Shown: positions 47,201 to 62,056, counted from the stretch's first letter. The stretch: DNA of 64,000 nucleotides from Dromiciops gliroides (GCF_019393635.1 NC_057861.1:742688732-742752731); one strand, 5' to 3'. Notes: generated by a model from the letters alone, not told the origin. Translations and numbers: made by a program.

Positions 47201-50200
47201 CAAATCTTTGGGCATGATTCTAGATTGCTCTCCAAAATGTTTGGATCACTTCACAGTTCCACCAACAGCGAATTTGTGTCCCAATTTTTTCATATCCCCT
47301 CCAACATTCGTCACTTTCCTCTTCACTCATTTTAGCCAATCTGATGAGAATTTCACTTAAGTACTCCATATAACCTTTTTTTTTTTTAAATAAGTGATGA
47401 ATTATGAATTGGTCATTCATTTTCAACATCCTTTCTTTTTTGTCTAACTTTTAAGCTGATAGAAGAATTTTCAAACATCGCTAAAGAAATCATGCTGCTG
47501 CCACATTTGGCTCACTTCCCCATGGTACGCTTGGACTGTGATGATCTGAAGGAGGGGTTGGTGAATAAAGTAAAAAGCTATGCAAATTTGCTCTTGAACG
47601 ACCTAGCAACAAAACACAGAAATGAGAATGAGAAGTGAGTAGAATGGTTTTCCCAACCCATGTATTGAATCGGAGCCAACCTTTGGCTCATATGAACTCT
47701 TGGGTGATCCCAGTTAGTGTTAACATATTAAGTATCTATTAATTATGTTGGGTATTACATAGACAGATACTAAAAGAAGGGGACTCCAAATGATACACAT
47801 TTCTGGTTAATTTCAGATCTTGGTGGCTCTGTTGGATCACTCTATATTTTTACTACCTGAATGACTCTTTGTTTAACTCCAGAGTTAAAAGCCATTCCTT
47901 GCTGAGATGGTGTATACTGGTTGTAGCTGGGGCTAATTTATCAGCAGCTTGAAGTGGCAGGACTGCAGCAACCTTCTGAGACCCAGCTTTCTTTAGGGCT
48001 ACCTATGCCTCTTCTGTTATCTCTTTAGTGATTTTTTTTGTTAGGTCCTTTGCAAGTCTGGGTCATCTGTACTCATAATTTCTTTGGCAACCAGGTTAGT
48101 GCACTTACTGTGAATTCCCTTGATCTTTGATTGGCTCTGTCAAGCACACATGAGGTCCTTGCCCTGGAGAGACTTGCAATGGAGTTGGAAATAGAAGTGA
48201 TAGTGGCATGGGGATGGACACCAATGGTGTGCTCAGAGAGCTGACAGAATCATGAACACCTCAGTTCATGTTCTTTCTCTGAGACATAGCTTCACTTCGT
48301 TGTTCTCCAGGCAACTTTCTGTAACTATAAATTGGAGAGAAGGTGGTGACCCATGTCTGCAGAGGGGGCTCTCTATTCTAATGAAATCTCAGGTCTGGTC
48401 CCCCCACCAAAAAATCCCCAGCTAGGTCCTTGTGTGTGGAAGTGAGTGTCTGGGCTAACAGGGTGAGGAGAGCCTAGGATATTTTGTAAATTCCATGTCC
48501 TTTAAGCAAAATGAGAGGGCCTTACTGAGAAGAGCTAACCCAGGATAGACAGAGAAGCCTCCAGTTAGTACATTTCACATCAATCCTATGCCATCTTTGA
48601 AAACTCTTATGTTTCTTATAGACAGTTTCAGAAAAAAAAAAAAGAAAGGGGGTTATGGATTGAGGAGGCAGGAGAATGCCCCAAATATATTTTTGTTCTT
48701 GGAGCAGAGTTCCAATCAGGAGGGGTATTTGTGTGTCTGTGTGTATGTGAGAATGACTACACACAGGAAGTAGAAATTATACCTTGTAGCATCTATTCCT
48801 GTATATACACACATGTATATATGTATACATGTATATGTGTATGTGTATATATGTACATATCTATATACACACACACATATATATTTACACGCGGAAAAAA
48901 TGTTCTAAGTATGTGGCACATTAGAATGACTTGTATCTAGGGGGCAGCTAGGTGGCACAGTGGATAAAGCACCAGCCCTGGATTCAGGAGGACCTGAGTT
49001 CAATCTGGCTTCAGATACTCAACATTTACTAGCTGTGTGACCTTGGGCAAGTCACTTAACCCCCATTGCCTTGCTGCCCCGCCCCCCCCCCCCAAAAAAG
49101 AATGACTTGTATCTAAGAAAATGGTGCTTTAGATTTTGAAGAACCCAAAGTTCGCCTCTCTGAGTACTTTTTGGTCTCAGTGTAGTTATTCATGAGTTAT
49201 GACTTATTTCTTTGCTGGGTGATGATAAGGTTGTGAGGGTAGAATTTCGCCTAGTTCTGACCAACCATTTTGCAAAAGGCCAGCCCGGGAGCACTCTGCA
49301 AGAAAAGATGAATAGATCAGTGTGAACCCATCACTGCTCCTGGAAAAACAAGCCCTTTCCGATAATGGAATGATTCATAAGAGGCCGGATTTGGCCTTTG
49401 CTTATTTCAGATAAATACTGGGTCACAGACCAGTTCTCTGAAGAAAGAGTAACTTGTATTAGAAACCAAGTTATTATCTTCTTTATTTTTTAGAGAACAA
49501 AAAAAATGTATTTGAAATGATGAACTTTTGTCAGTTTGTATGTTTTAAATTTAATAAGGTAGCCCAATTTTGCCCTGTTTATTACCTTATGAATTTCAAA
49601 AATGTTTCTTCCTTGTATTTTCATGATTTACTGCTGTTCTTTTCTTTCTTTTTTTTATCATAATAAAACATTTTTTTTGAAGTTTTGAGTTCCAAATTCT
49701 ATCCCTCCCCTTCCCTCTCCCTGAGGTGGTAAGCAGTGATTCTCTTCTAAACAATAATAATCAATGATAATTCTAGTAATTCACAGTTGTTGGATTTAGT
49801 ACAAAGTGGATGGGCAGGAAAAATATTGACCCTCAGTGTCATTTACAGTATTTGCATCGAATTTGAAAATATTAAAGAACATGCATTGAAAGTTCCTGAC
49901 ACCACCGAAGAAATGATGGAACTGATAAGCTATGTGGAAAACGCTAGGACGAAAGGTGTCCAGCAACTGGCATTAAGAATCCAGGTAAGGGGGCAGCTAG
50001 GTGGCGCAGTGGTTAAAGCACCAGCCCTGGATTCAGGAGTTCCTGAGTTCAAATCCGGCCTCAAACACTTGACACTTACTGGCTGTGTGACCCTGGGCAA
50101 GTCACTTAACCCCCATGGCCCTGCAAAAAAAAAAAAGAATCCAGGTAAAATGTTTGTCCTCATTGTTGTATTTTCAGGTGTATTATTTATGTAGTGAGAA

Positions 50201-53200
50201 TTTTTGTTGTCTGTTGTGTTATTTTTACACTTGGTGCCAAAGATCCAAGTATTCACTTTTTCATATATTTCCAAGCTCAGCTCAAGGCCCATCTCCTGCC
50301 CAGGCCTTTACTGATTGTCCCACCCACTCACCCACAAGCTGTAATGTAGGGACCCCACATCCCTACCTTATCTTGTATTGACTTTCTATATGTTTCATAT
50401 TTGCTTATATTTCTACTTGTTTCCCATCAGCCATTCCTAGCCCCAAGGCCTTCTCATCATCTCTGCCTGTTAGAACCCCTAGTTTCCTTCCCCTCTCCAG
50501 CGTATCAGGGTCTTCCCCAGACTCTGGGGACCAGGAAGAAATGCCAGATCCCAGATAGGGAGGAGTGCTGTGGCATCACCTCCCTAGTCCTAGACCCTGT
50601 GCTGCTCTGGTGCGGCCACAGTCACAGTCCCTTTCAGCCACTGATTGCTCTTGAGCTCCCAGTATGTGGAAACCACCAAACCTGTTTCAGACAGATTGCT
50701 CCCTAACCACACCTGTCTAGTCCCACCCTCTCATGCTACAGATGAGAAAACTGAGACCCAAAGAAATGATGCGACCTGTGCCAGGTCAGATTCAAACTCA
50801 GGTCTTGAGGCTCCGCCTTGAGTGTTCTTTCCAAGACGCCGCCTTCCCAGTCTCTCGTCTAGTGAGGATCCTAGAGCGACAGAGCTGGGAGGAAGCCCTC
50901 AGACGCAAACGAGGCTAGACTTCTCATCTTACCCATGAGCGGCTCCCCTTCCTTCTCTATCCCGCTAGTGGGGGCCTGCATGTGTGAGCTGTGCTGGGGA
51001 GACACCCCCAGATTTCGAGTCAGGGCCCGCGGGTTTGAATCGTGGCTTGGCTCTCTCAGCTGTTGTGTGACTGTGGGCAAGTGGGCTCACCTCTCTGGGC
51101 CTCAGGGCCTTCCCCTCCAAAGTGAGGACACTAGACTTAGTGACTCTGGGGGGTTTCTGCTGCAGCGACCATTTCATGTTCTGTGGGTAGAGGGGAAGCC
51201 CCCGAGTCAGTCACTGAGGATGAGTGCCTGCCCTGGGCCTGGAGGTTAGCGCTCTCTGCTCCAGTTTCCCAACATGCAGAACTGCTTCAGGTCTGAACTT
51301 GGAAAGCACATTGGTTAATCTGTGCCTACTTATTAACAGGGGTTCCCCCCTGAACCCGCAGTGATGGAGGTAATGTAATTTTAAAAGTACTAGTCAGTGC
51401 TGAAACCTGCATTCTATATCCATTTAAAAAATAAGGCCTTCGATTTACTGTGTAGCATGGTATAGCCGGGCAAAACCAGAAACTCTCTTTTCTTTTGCAG
51501 GAATGCCAGCGCCGAATGAATTACTTTTTGGATGTTTTCATATTTCCCCCTGAGGATTTAGATTTAAATGCCTCCGTTCTCCTCTGGCCTCAGAACATTA
51601 ATCCCATCTTTAATGAAAATGATGATGTAAGTCTATTTCCAGTGTGTTTGCTTTCAGGTGCTGGCTAGTCAACATTTAAAGTAATTTGTCATGGTTTTGA
51701 AGGAAGGTTAAAATAGGGCAGCTAGGTGGCACAGTGTCTAAAGCACTGGGCCTGGAGTCAGGAAGACTCATCTTGGAGAGTTCAAATTGGATCTCAGACC
51801 CTGATTAGCTATGTGACCTTGGGCAAGTCACTGAACCCTGTTCGCCTCAGTTCTTCATCTATAAAATGAGCTGGAAAAGGGAATGGCAAAACACTCCAGT
51901 ATCTCTGCCAAGAAATGGGCTCAAATCCTGCCTTGAACACTTGTGTGTCCCTAACTAGGCACGTTCTTTCACCTCCTTGACTCCCACTTTTCTCATCTGC
52001 AGATCAGGGATAAGAGTACCTTTGGTTTGTATCTTGCAGGATTGTGGCGGGGGCGGGGGGGGGGGAAAGACTTTTGCATCGGATTTTATATATAAATGTC
52101 CATATAATATCTATATATAGGCATAGATTATATGTATACATATATACATATTTCTACAGAGATATCTATGTATCTATGTGTGTATGTCGCAAACAAATTA
52201 TATGCATCTCCAGAACCTAACATGCCTAAAGCTAATTTATGGCCCAGTGACACTTTTGTCTAAATTTCACATTTTTAGTAATAAGGGATTTACTAAGTCA
52301 GTCACATTTTGTCTATGCCAGGGTGATTTTTGCTTCCCTGAAGGTATTTTTGAATTATTTCCTCCCTTATTTTATTTAGGGGTCATAAGATTTAAAGCCA
52401 GAAGAGACTTTAGTTGCTGTTCAGCCATTTCAGTCGTGTCCAACTCTCCGTGACCCCCATTTGGTGTTTTCTTGGCAGAGAAAACAGGTTTCCTCAGCAA
52501 CCTTGTGTGTTTCATTTTATGCACCTCAAAGCATCGCTTTTTCTTGGAGTGGTTTGCTATTTCCTTCTCCAGCTCATTTTAATTTTTTAAATTTTTAAAA
52601 ATTTTTTAGTGAGGCAATTGGGGTTAAGTGACTTGCCCAGGGTCACACAGCTAGTAAGTGTTAGGTGTCTGAGGCCGGATTTGAACTCAGGTCCTCCTGA
52701 CTCCAGGGCCGGTGCTCTATCTACTACGCCACCTAGCTGCCCCCACCAGCTCATTTTACAAATGAGGAAACTGAGGCAAGCAAGGTGATGTCACCTGCCC
52801 AGGGTTAAGAGGCTAGGAAGTATCTGAGGCTGGATTTGAACTCCGGGAGATGAGTCTTTCTGACTCCAGGGCTTTTTCAGCAAGGATACTACCTGTAGCA
52901 ATGCAGATGGGCTCTGAGACTTAGAATCAGAGACTTGCCTAGAGAGCTCAGAGATTACCCTCTTGTTATTATTGTACAGGAACAGGTGAGTGGCCAGCAG
53001 CACCCCCTGGTGGTTAGATATCTTTGGATGAATCAACCTCACTCAGTACTTCCAAGAGAATCAAGAGGAGAATGTTTAAAAAAAAAATGCAAGGGTCAGA
53101 GATTCCCATGTGCCGAAAAAATTTTGGAGAATTCTTTCTGCTAGGAGGAAGACCCAGGGAGAAAGGCAGAGGGAAGGCCAGGGAAAACCAGACAAAGAGA

Positions 53201-56200
53201 GGGAATCTTTGAAGTTTGTTCAATACCCATGTATCTATATAACTCTTTTTTTTTTTTTAGTGAGGCAATTGGGGTTAAGTGACTTGCCCAGGGTCACACA
53301 GCCAGTAAGTATTAAATGTCTGAGGCTGGATTTGAACTCAGGTCCTCCTGAATCCAGGGCCAGTGCTTTATCCACCGCACCACCTAGCTGTCCCTTCTAT
53401 ATAACTCTATGAAGATTTAATTTATATATTTGGATTTTTCCTTTGTGTTTTATCTTCCCATTGCTCTTGGTTACTAACTGTAGAAGTTTTTAGATTATTG
53501 CAGAGGGCTTCAGGGCCTGCTTGTTTAAGGGGTAGAAGGAAAAGGCTTAGTTGGACTCCAGGCCTGGGGTCTAACCCATTCTTCACCTGGAAGGATGGTC
53601 CGGGGGGAAGGACAGTTGCTCTGTGAGGAGAGGACCTGGGTTTAAAGCTAGCATTTGCTTGGTGACCTTGGGTAAGTCACTTCTCTGGGCTTGAGTTTCA
53701 TTTCTGGAAAATGTGGGACTTTTTAACCTTTTTTGTGTGTCCTGAACCCCTTTGGCAGCCTGGCGAAGCCTCTGGACCTCTTCTAAGAGTGATGCTTTGA
53801 GGTACATAAAATGAAACACACAAGGTAGCTGAGGAAACCTGTTATATTGAAATATAGTGATCAAAACAGTCAAAAACCCAGTTCACAGATTCCTGGTTAA
53901 GAACCTAAAAGCTGGACCCAATTGAGGCCCTTTCCAAGTCTAGGTCTCTGGGTGATGGTGATAAGGACAAATTGGGTGCCCTCAGCATGTGCCGATGCCT
54001 TGTAAATGGGGATTGGGGCCTACAGTAACTAGAACAAGATGGAAAGAGCCAGGCATTTCCACAGAAGGATTGGGCCTAGTGAAAAAGCTGTGCTTTTTTC
54101 TCATAGTTGACTTCGTGTTCTGTTTTGCATAAACTGTTGTGGGTTTGTTTGTTTGTTTGTTTGTTTTTTTGGTGGGGCAGTGAGGGTTAAGTGACTTGCC
54201 CAGGATTACACAGCTAGTAAGTGTCAAGTGTCTGAGGCTGGATTTGAACTCAGGTCCTCCTGAATTCAGGGCCAGTGCTTTATCCACTGTGCCACCTAGC
54301 TGCCCCTTGCATAAACTATTGAAATTGTCTTATGGGCTTAAGATATTCTGTAACTGAGTCGGGGCTGAGGAGAGAAGGGGAAGAGGCAGGATAGGAATGT
54401 TCTGACTGAGCTTCAGGAAAAAAACCTGTGATCAGAGTGAGAACATTCCACAGCAGGTATTATATATTTGCCTGTAATTGAGAATTGACTGCACATCCTT
54501 AATGTTAGTTAATAATTGTCTTCTTACTGGATGGAATAGACCCTTGGCTTAGCAATTATGTCAACTCAACCGTGAGTCAGAATCTCATAAACAATCCGAT
54601 AATCTAATTCACTAAACGTCGTCCCCTCCTAATTTGGGAAATTTTGAGTCAAAACATAGTAATTAGTCTTTCATCTATACCTGTCTGTATTACATAAAAA
54701 TATATATATCGAAGCCTTTTGTTTTTACTGGTCATTTCCCAATATATTTTACTCTCCCTTGTAACAATATTTTCCTCATTAGATTGTGAGCCCCTTGAGG
54801 GCAGAGCTTGTCTTTTGCCTTTTGGTATTCCCAGTGCTTAGCCCTGTGCCTGGCATGTATACAGTAGCTAATAAATGCTGATTGATTATCAATTGATTGG
54901 AGAAACAGTTGGGCAAAATCAGCTGACACAAAGTTCTGTTGACCATCCTGAATTTTTATAACTTGGATTGCAGCCAGTAATGTTTTATTTTCATATATAT
55001 CATTGCATCTCTCTCTGTTTTCATTACCACACTCACACTTAGATATTTCTTTGGCATGTTTGTGAAATGTAATGAGGTCATTAATACAACCCACTTCTCT
55101 TTTATTACATAGCTAATTGAGAATGCCAAGCGGAAAGGTGAGACTGATCTGGTGGCCAAGAGAGAGAAACTTATTTTGGAAATTGAAAAGGAAACTCGGC
55201 GCATGGAGGAGTTTACGGAATATGCAGAGTTGGAGCGGATGCAGCAGGTCAGGCACACACATGCTGTCAGAGCTGTAGTTCAGGCCTCTGAGTCAGAAGG
55301 ATCTGGGTTCAGATCTTGCCTCTTGCACACACTAGCCACATGATCCCAGACAAGTCACTTAACATCTCAATGATCAGGGGAGTTCTCAAAGATTAGAAGG
55401 TATGGGGCAGGCTCTGATCTGTACTGGGAGAGGGAATTTCCTCCCCAGGAGTTCCCTATACTATCGAAATCACAAGTCTTGCTCCATGCCTCATTTCCAG
55501 AACTTAGTGGTAGAAAAACTTGTGTTGTTTTAAAAAGCTAAGATCCTACTGATGCCATTAGCCCTGTGTTTTTTGTTTGCTCTCTGATTTAGTTTATTTG
55601 AGACACTGTTTGGTATGGCATCCACCTTAGCAGCTCTTTACAACACTGGAATAGAATGATGCAAGTCATTCTCACTCCCCCCACTGGCCCCTTCTCCCGG
55701 TAATAATGTATTTCTTAATTAGGAAAGTTGTCTAGTTTATTCAGTTCAGCAAGCACTTATTTAAATGCCAGGCAGTGACATTTTCTGGAGAAACAAAGAC
55801 CATAGTGTACCGGGCCCTGACCTCAGGGAGCATACAGAATTGGCATCACAGACCTTGGAGCCTATCCAGGCTGCTCCCTCTTGCTTCTGCTTGAAGGTCC
55901 ACTCTGCCGCCCTGTCCTGTAGCCTGTCCCACTTGTTAGGAAGCTCTTTACGTTTCTGCCTATCACTCCTCCTGCCCCGGAGGGATGAATAGCACAAAAC
56001 CAGGCCTTTCACTGTATCATCGCCCTGAAAATACTGCAGGACAGTTTCTGTCTTCTAGAGCAAAGCTTAAACTGTGGGTTGAGTAACTGAATGTGTGGGT
56101 CACACATTTTGGCAGCAGTAAAAGATTATATATACTTATTTTAGATACCTATATACCTGGGCTTGTGTAAAAATTTCTCTGGCAAAAAGGGGTTGTGAGT

Positions 56201-59200
56201 GGAAAAAGAAGATTTCCTAGTTTCTTCAGCTGCTTTTTAGATTGTTTAGTTATCCTTTGACCTCTGGGTCAGCTTTCTGACTTATCAATAGCCTTGCCTC
56301 AATGCAGCACCCAGGACTATTACCTCTCTAGTTCTGATCTTTCTTTCTTTCTTTTCTTTTCTTTTCTTTTCTTTTCTTTCTTTTTTTTTTTTAATGAGGC
56401 AATTGGGGTTAAATGACTTGCCCAGGGTCACACAGCTAGTAAGTGTTAAGTGTCTGAGACCAGATTTGAACTCAGGTCCTCCTGACTCCAGGGCCGGTGC
56501 TCTATCCACTGTGTCACCTAGCTGCCCCTCTCTAGTTCTGATCTTACAGTGTTTTCTCAATGCAGCTGAAGAAGGCTTTGCTTTTCATGGTGGCTGGATA
56601 GATCATGATCGTGGCTTAGATTGAGCTTGGGGTCCACTGTGACTCTCAGTTCTTCATCAGGCAGACTGCTTTCTAGCCATGCCTCTCCAATCTTGGTGCT
56701 TGTGAGGTTGTTTCTTTTTTTAAAACCCGAGTATAAGCCTATGGAGTGCTCATTACATAGTAGGTGTTTAGTAAACATTTATTTATCCTTAGTAAATATA
56801 AGCTTATTTGAGGCAGCTCAATATTCTGGCCTGTCAGAATCATGCAAAGCTGTTTTCTTGAATCTCACCTAACTATTTCTCAAGAGTACTATTGCTTGCT
56901 TTCAGTACGTGACCGATGTAAGAATGCTGCAAAAACGTATTCAGGAGGCAGAAGATATGGTGGCTTTTATTAATAAAGAAGAGGGGCTCTTCAAATGGGA
57001 ACTGACAAAATACCCAGAGCTAGATAAGCTAAAAGTGAGCGTTGAACCCTATCAGAAGTTCTTTACTTTCATTCTGAAGTGGCAACGAACTGAAAAACGG
57101 TAATTATGACTTTGGTAAGAGAATAGACTGTTTACATGCAACACGTGAAAAGTTTAAAACATGAACTGATTTTATTTCTCCTGGACCAGTGCTTCAAAAT
57201 AGAACTTACCTGGATATAAATGAACTCAATCCTGTGTGAGTGTCTATTTTTGAGATGCATCTATTGAATACATTAAAAAAATTATATGAACTTTACACTT
57301 GGCTATTTATAGGATCATGAGATCATAGATTTAGGGCTGAAAGGAATCTTAGAAGTCATATTAGCCAACTCCTTCACTTTATAGATGAAGAAACTGAACG
57401 GTGGAGACATGAAGGGTTTGCCAAAGGTCACACAGGTAATTAAAGAGCAGAGTTAGGATTTATTATTTTTTTCTGTATGTTTGGAGATTTGTTGGGGAGA
57501 CATGGGGGCACATGGCCCACGTGGCTGCCCTAGGATCCACAGTTGGGGTTTGCAGAGTCAATAAACACTGCATTTTTCTCAACCCTCTTTCTAAGAATTG
57601 TGAGGGGCGGTAAAAGCTGACATCTCTTCACATCCCCTTTGTGAGTCTGGATCCTATGTTCACTGGATGCAACTTGATGTGATAGAATGGACATGGGAGC
57701 CAGAATCAGGGTCCTTGGATCCTCCCTCTGGTTCTGCCTCTGGCTGGCTGTGTGACCTTGAACAGTCACTTAACCTCTCTGGGACTCAGTTTGCTCATCT
57801 ACAAACATGAAGGGGTTACACGAGGGGATGGCCAAGGCCCCTTCTAGTTCCAAAGCTCTTAGGAATTGTCTGTCATTTTCCCTTCCTCCAGGTGGATGGA
57901 TGGAGGCTTTCTGGACCTGAATGGAGAAAGCATGGAAGGTGATGTGGATGAATTTTTTAGAGAAGTTTACAAGAGCCTGAGGTTCTTCCAACTGAAGCAA
58001 AAGAAAGAAGCCCAAGAGAAAAGAAAGGCGGCAGGAAGGCGATCCATAACGGATGAGAAAATAGAGGAAGAAATTAAAGACAACCCAACAGTTATTATGT
58101 GTTCTGCTGTCATGGAGCAGATCAAAGCCTTTAAGGTAGGAGACCAGTGACGGATGGTTGGAGCATCCCCTCTGTGAATCTGCCAGGCGCCAGTCAGCCC
58201 CTAGTAAGTGATGATTTTTAGGCCTTAGAAAAGGCCTCGCGGAGGAGGTGGTGGCCTTTGAGCTGAGCTTTGAAGAAAGTACTGATTTTAAGAAGCAAAG
58301 GAAATGAGAGAGTGCCCTCCTGGTGTGGAACAAGTCTGTTCCCGTGTTTGGTAAATCAATTCTGTGCCATATTCCAGGCCCTCCACAGGCTGGTTCTTCC
58401 TTATTCTCCACAGCTTTCCAGCACGAGCCCTGCCCTGCATTTTAGGATTGCCAGTCACCTGCTGTCCCCAACACATACCATGTGCCCCTTTACCCCCATC
58501 AATTAATAATCTCCTTCTCTCTTTCCTTTTCTTTCTTTAATGACTCCTGAGACCTTAAAGCTAGAACCTATGGTATAGATAGACCTGCACCACTTAGCAT
58601 TAGGCCAACAATATCCTGTCCTTCAGCGCCTCTGGGCTCTTCATGAATGCGAGTTCTCTCCCCAGATCACAACCCGTCCATCCATGCCCCTTATGCTGTG
58701 TGAATCTGGCACATCTTTCAGCGTATTCTTCCTGCAGATCTACCCAACCTACCAGAGGCTTTTGCCTGGTTCCTTTGAGATTTCATAGATTCCAGCACCA
58801 AACTTGGGGGATGCTCATTTGGTCCATTCCCTCACTGTTGTTTCTTGACTCCAGGCCACTATTTGTGTCCATAGCGATTGTGGGGAGATGCTGCAGTCTC
58901 CTTGTGCTCACTCTCTATGTCCTTCCACTGAGGGAAGAGGTCAGCTGGAAGACTGGGGGCTGGGGAGAGGGGAGGTAGAAACCATAGGGTTTGGCTGTTT
59001 GAGGTGAGAGAGTAAGGAGTGAGGACAACAGAGGTTGGGAAACTGGAAGAATAGTCAGAAAGAGGGAAGTTAGTCATTAAACATTTATCAGGTGTCCCCT
59101 CTGTGCCACAACATAAGTTCTGGAATTTGGAAGACGCGTGGGTTTTGTTGTAGGGAGCGGGGATGAGAGAACGAACATTGGGTACTAGGGTGGGTGGTCA

Positions 59201-61990
59201 GGGACAAAGTGTATTCTGGGGGTGGGAAAGGAGGTAGCCAGTTTTTCATGGTCACAGGTGGACCACAAAGGGCAGCATCTTCATGCTAGAATGGGGGCTC
59301 CAAAGGACAGGTTGAAAGAGGAGAGGATGGGAGGGGAGGGACTGAGCCAAACAGGGATGAGATACCAGGAGGAAGTTGTCACAGGGGAAGGGTGCTGTTA
59401 CCTTAGCAGACGAATAGGAATACACTCCTAAAAATAATTGTTTTGGTAAATCAGCAAAAATTTCTTAAAATGTAGAGAAATTCAGCTCAGCTGTTGGGGA
59501 ATGAGTTATGTTTGGTTATATCTTTAAATCGGTATCTCAGTGAAGCAGGCAGCCCTGCATTGCTTTTTTTGTTTTTTGTTTTTTTGTTTTTCGTGAGGCA
59601 ATTGGGGTTAAGTGACTTGCCCAGAATCACACAGCTAGTAAGTGTTAAGTGTCTGAAGCCGAATTTGAACTCAGGTCCTCCTGATTCCAGGGCCGGTGCT
59701 CTATCCACTGCACCACCTAGCTGCCCCTGCATTGCTTTAAAAAAAAAAAATTGGTGAGGCAATTGGGGTTAAGTGACTTGCCCAGGGTCACACAGCTAGT
59801 AAGTGTCAAGGGTCTGAAGCCGGATTTGAACTCAGGTCCTCCTGAATCCAGGGCCGGTGCTCTATCCACTGCACCACCTAGCTGTCCCTGCATTGCTTTT
59901 TTTAAAAAAAATTTTGGTTAGGCAATTGGGGTTAAGTGACTTTCCCAGGGTCACACAGCTAGTAAGTATCAAGGGTCTGAAGCCAGATTTGAACTCAGGT
60001 CCTCCTGAATCCAGGGCTGGTGCTTTATCCATTGTACCACCTAATATTAATATCCTTTCCTCATAATTAGGAACACATCCCTACTGTCACCATCCTGTGT
60101 AATCCAGGTTTGAGAGCTCGCCATTGGAAACAGATGTCGGAAATTGCAGGATTTGATCTAACTCCGGACTCAGGGACCACTCTCAGAAAAGTATTGAAGC
60201 TAAACCTCGCCCCATTCCTGGATAAATTTGAGGTCATAAGTGCTGGGGCAAGCAAGGTAAGCAGGAAAGGTATTAAGAATGAGGGCCAGGGGCTGCTAGG
60301 TATTGCAGTGGATAAAGTACCGGCCCTGGATTCAGGAGGACCTGAGTTCAAATCTGACCTCAGACACTTAACACTTACTATCTGTGTGACCCTGGGCAAG
60401 TCACTTAACCCACATTGCCCCACAAAAACAACAACAAAAAAGAGAGCCCAGTATGGGTGGACATCACCATCCCCATGCTGTCTTGGGTGGGGAGCAGGCC
60501 ATCTTTATTCTAGTGACCAGGATGATTCAGCTGGTCAGAGGGAGGACTATCACATGAACAGGCATTTAAAGATGCATCACATTATCGCTTTATGTTTTGG
60601 GGACAGCAGGTGGTGCAGTGGATAGAGTCAGGAAGACCTGAGTCCTAACCGTGCCTCAGACACTTAGCGGTTCTGGGACTCTGGCCAAGTTATTGAAGCT
60701 CTCTCGTTGTCTATAAAATTAGAGTAAAAATAGCACCTACCTTATCAGGTTGTTGTAAGGACTAGATCAGATAGACTTGTAAAGTGCTTTGAAAACCTTA
60801 GAATGGTGGGGCAGCTAGGTGGCGCAGTGGATAGAGCACCGGCCCTGGAGTCAGGAGTACCTGAGTTCATATCCAGCCTCAGACACTTAACACTTACTGG
60901 CTGTGTGACCCTGGGCAAGTCACTTAACCCCAATTGCCTCAGTAAAAAAAAAAAAAAGAAAAGAAAACCTTAGAATGTTCTATAAATGCTGGAGAGGAAC
61001 ATAGACTCCTCAGAGGCCTTGTGCGAAAGGATGAGGCTGGACCAGATGGTCTCTGGTTTCCTTTCTAGAGTAAGCCTTTGATTGGCCTGGGATCCCCCTC
61101 ATAGAACAAATGGGGAAATGGGCGTCCAGAGAGGGTTAATGGATTCTCCGAGGGTCATATAAATAGTGACTGACGGAACCAAGATGAGAACTTTGGTCCT
61201 CTGCTCTAGAAAACGACCTATTGCCTTGACTACAACCCGTCCTCTTCCTAGGAATTTTCCTTAGAGAAAGCCATGCATGTAATGATAGACACATGGGATG
61301 ACATCACTTTTAACATCACTCCATATCGAGAGACTGGAGTCAGCATCCTTTCTGCCGTGGACGAGATTCAGGCCATCCTGGATGATCAGATCATCAAGAC
61401 GCAGACGATGCGAGGCTCGCCCTTCATCAAGCCATTTGATAAAGAGATCAAGGTAGAGTTACTGTGGCTTCTGGCCTGGTCATTCCCTTTTCTCTTGTTT
61501 TTCTTTTCTATAGACATGATCACAGTGGCTCTACAAGGAGTGGAGTATAAATATCATGGATCGCCCTGAACACCCAAATTTGTTTTTAAAATTTGCATTA
61601 AAAAAAATATAGGTATCTTTTTGTTTCGATGTAGCAGATACCTCCCAACCAACTCTCATATAAGTTCCTCTTTGTGGCCTGAAAACACTTAAGTAAAATC
61701 ATCTCACAGCATGTCACTTTTCACTTTTGTAATTGAGGAATGAGTAACATCAGTAATTAATAATTAATTAGTAATTAGACAGCGAGGACGTGTCTTTTAT
61801 CTTTGATTATTGTGTGCTGTTGTCATTGGCCATTGAATTAAATAAATATATACCATATATAATATATATTTACATATGTATACATATATATTTGTTTTTG
61901 TATTTATACATGTATGCATATTTTCCTGTTTTGCTCTGTTCTGCTTTGCCTCACCTCGTACAAGTCTTCCATGTTTCTCTGAGTTCATTA

Positions 61991-62056
<66 letters not shown>

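Larger units (their letters stand above)
43350..47400 (-). mobile_element. Older L1 3' region, split by HAL1 and by a solo LTR
   Basis: Three collinear pieces, 43350-43496, 46427-46491 and 47046-47400, read together as one minus-strand L1 3' end (TCTGCTCATTTCACTC, TTCCATCATAATCATATACC, CCACAAGAAGAGCTGCTATA, CACAGTTCCACCAACAG). The gaps are the HAL1 at 43497-46409 and the LTR at 46492-47045. Confidence 0.72.

Noticed and set aside
48940-49020. tRNA genes at SINE heads
   Set aside because: The heads retain a B-box-like GAGTTCAAATC but do not fold into a full cloverleaf and are always followed by the CORE part.
57770-58411. A 213-codon minus-strand open frame
   Set aside because: Antisense shadow of DNAH12 exon 16.
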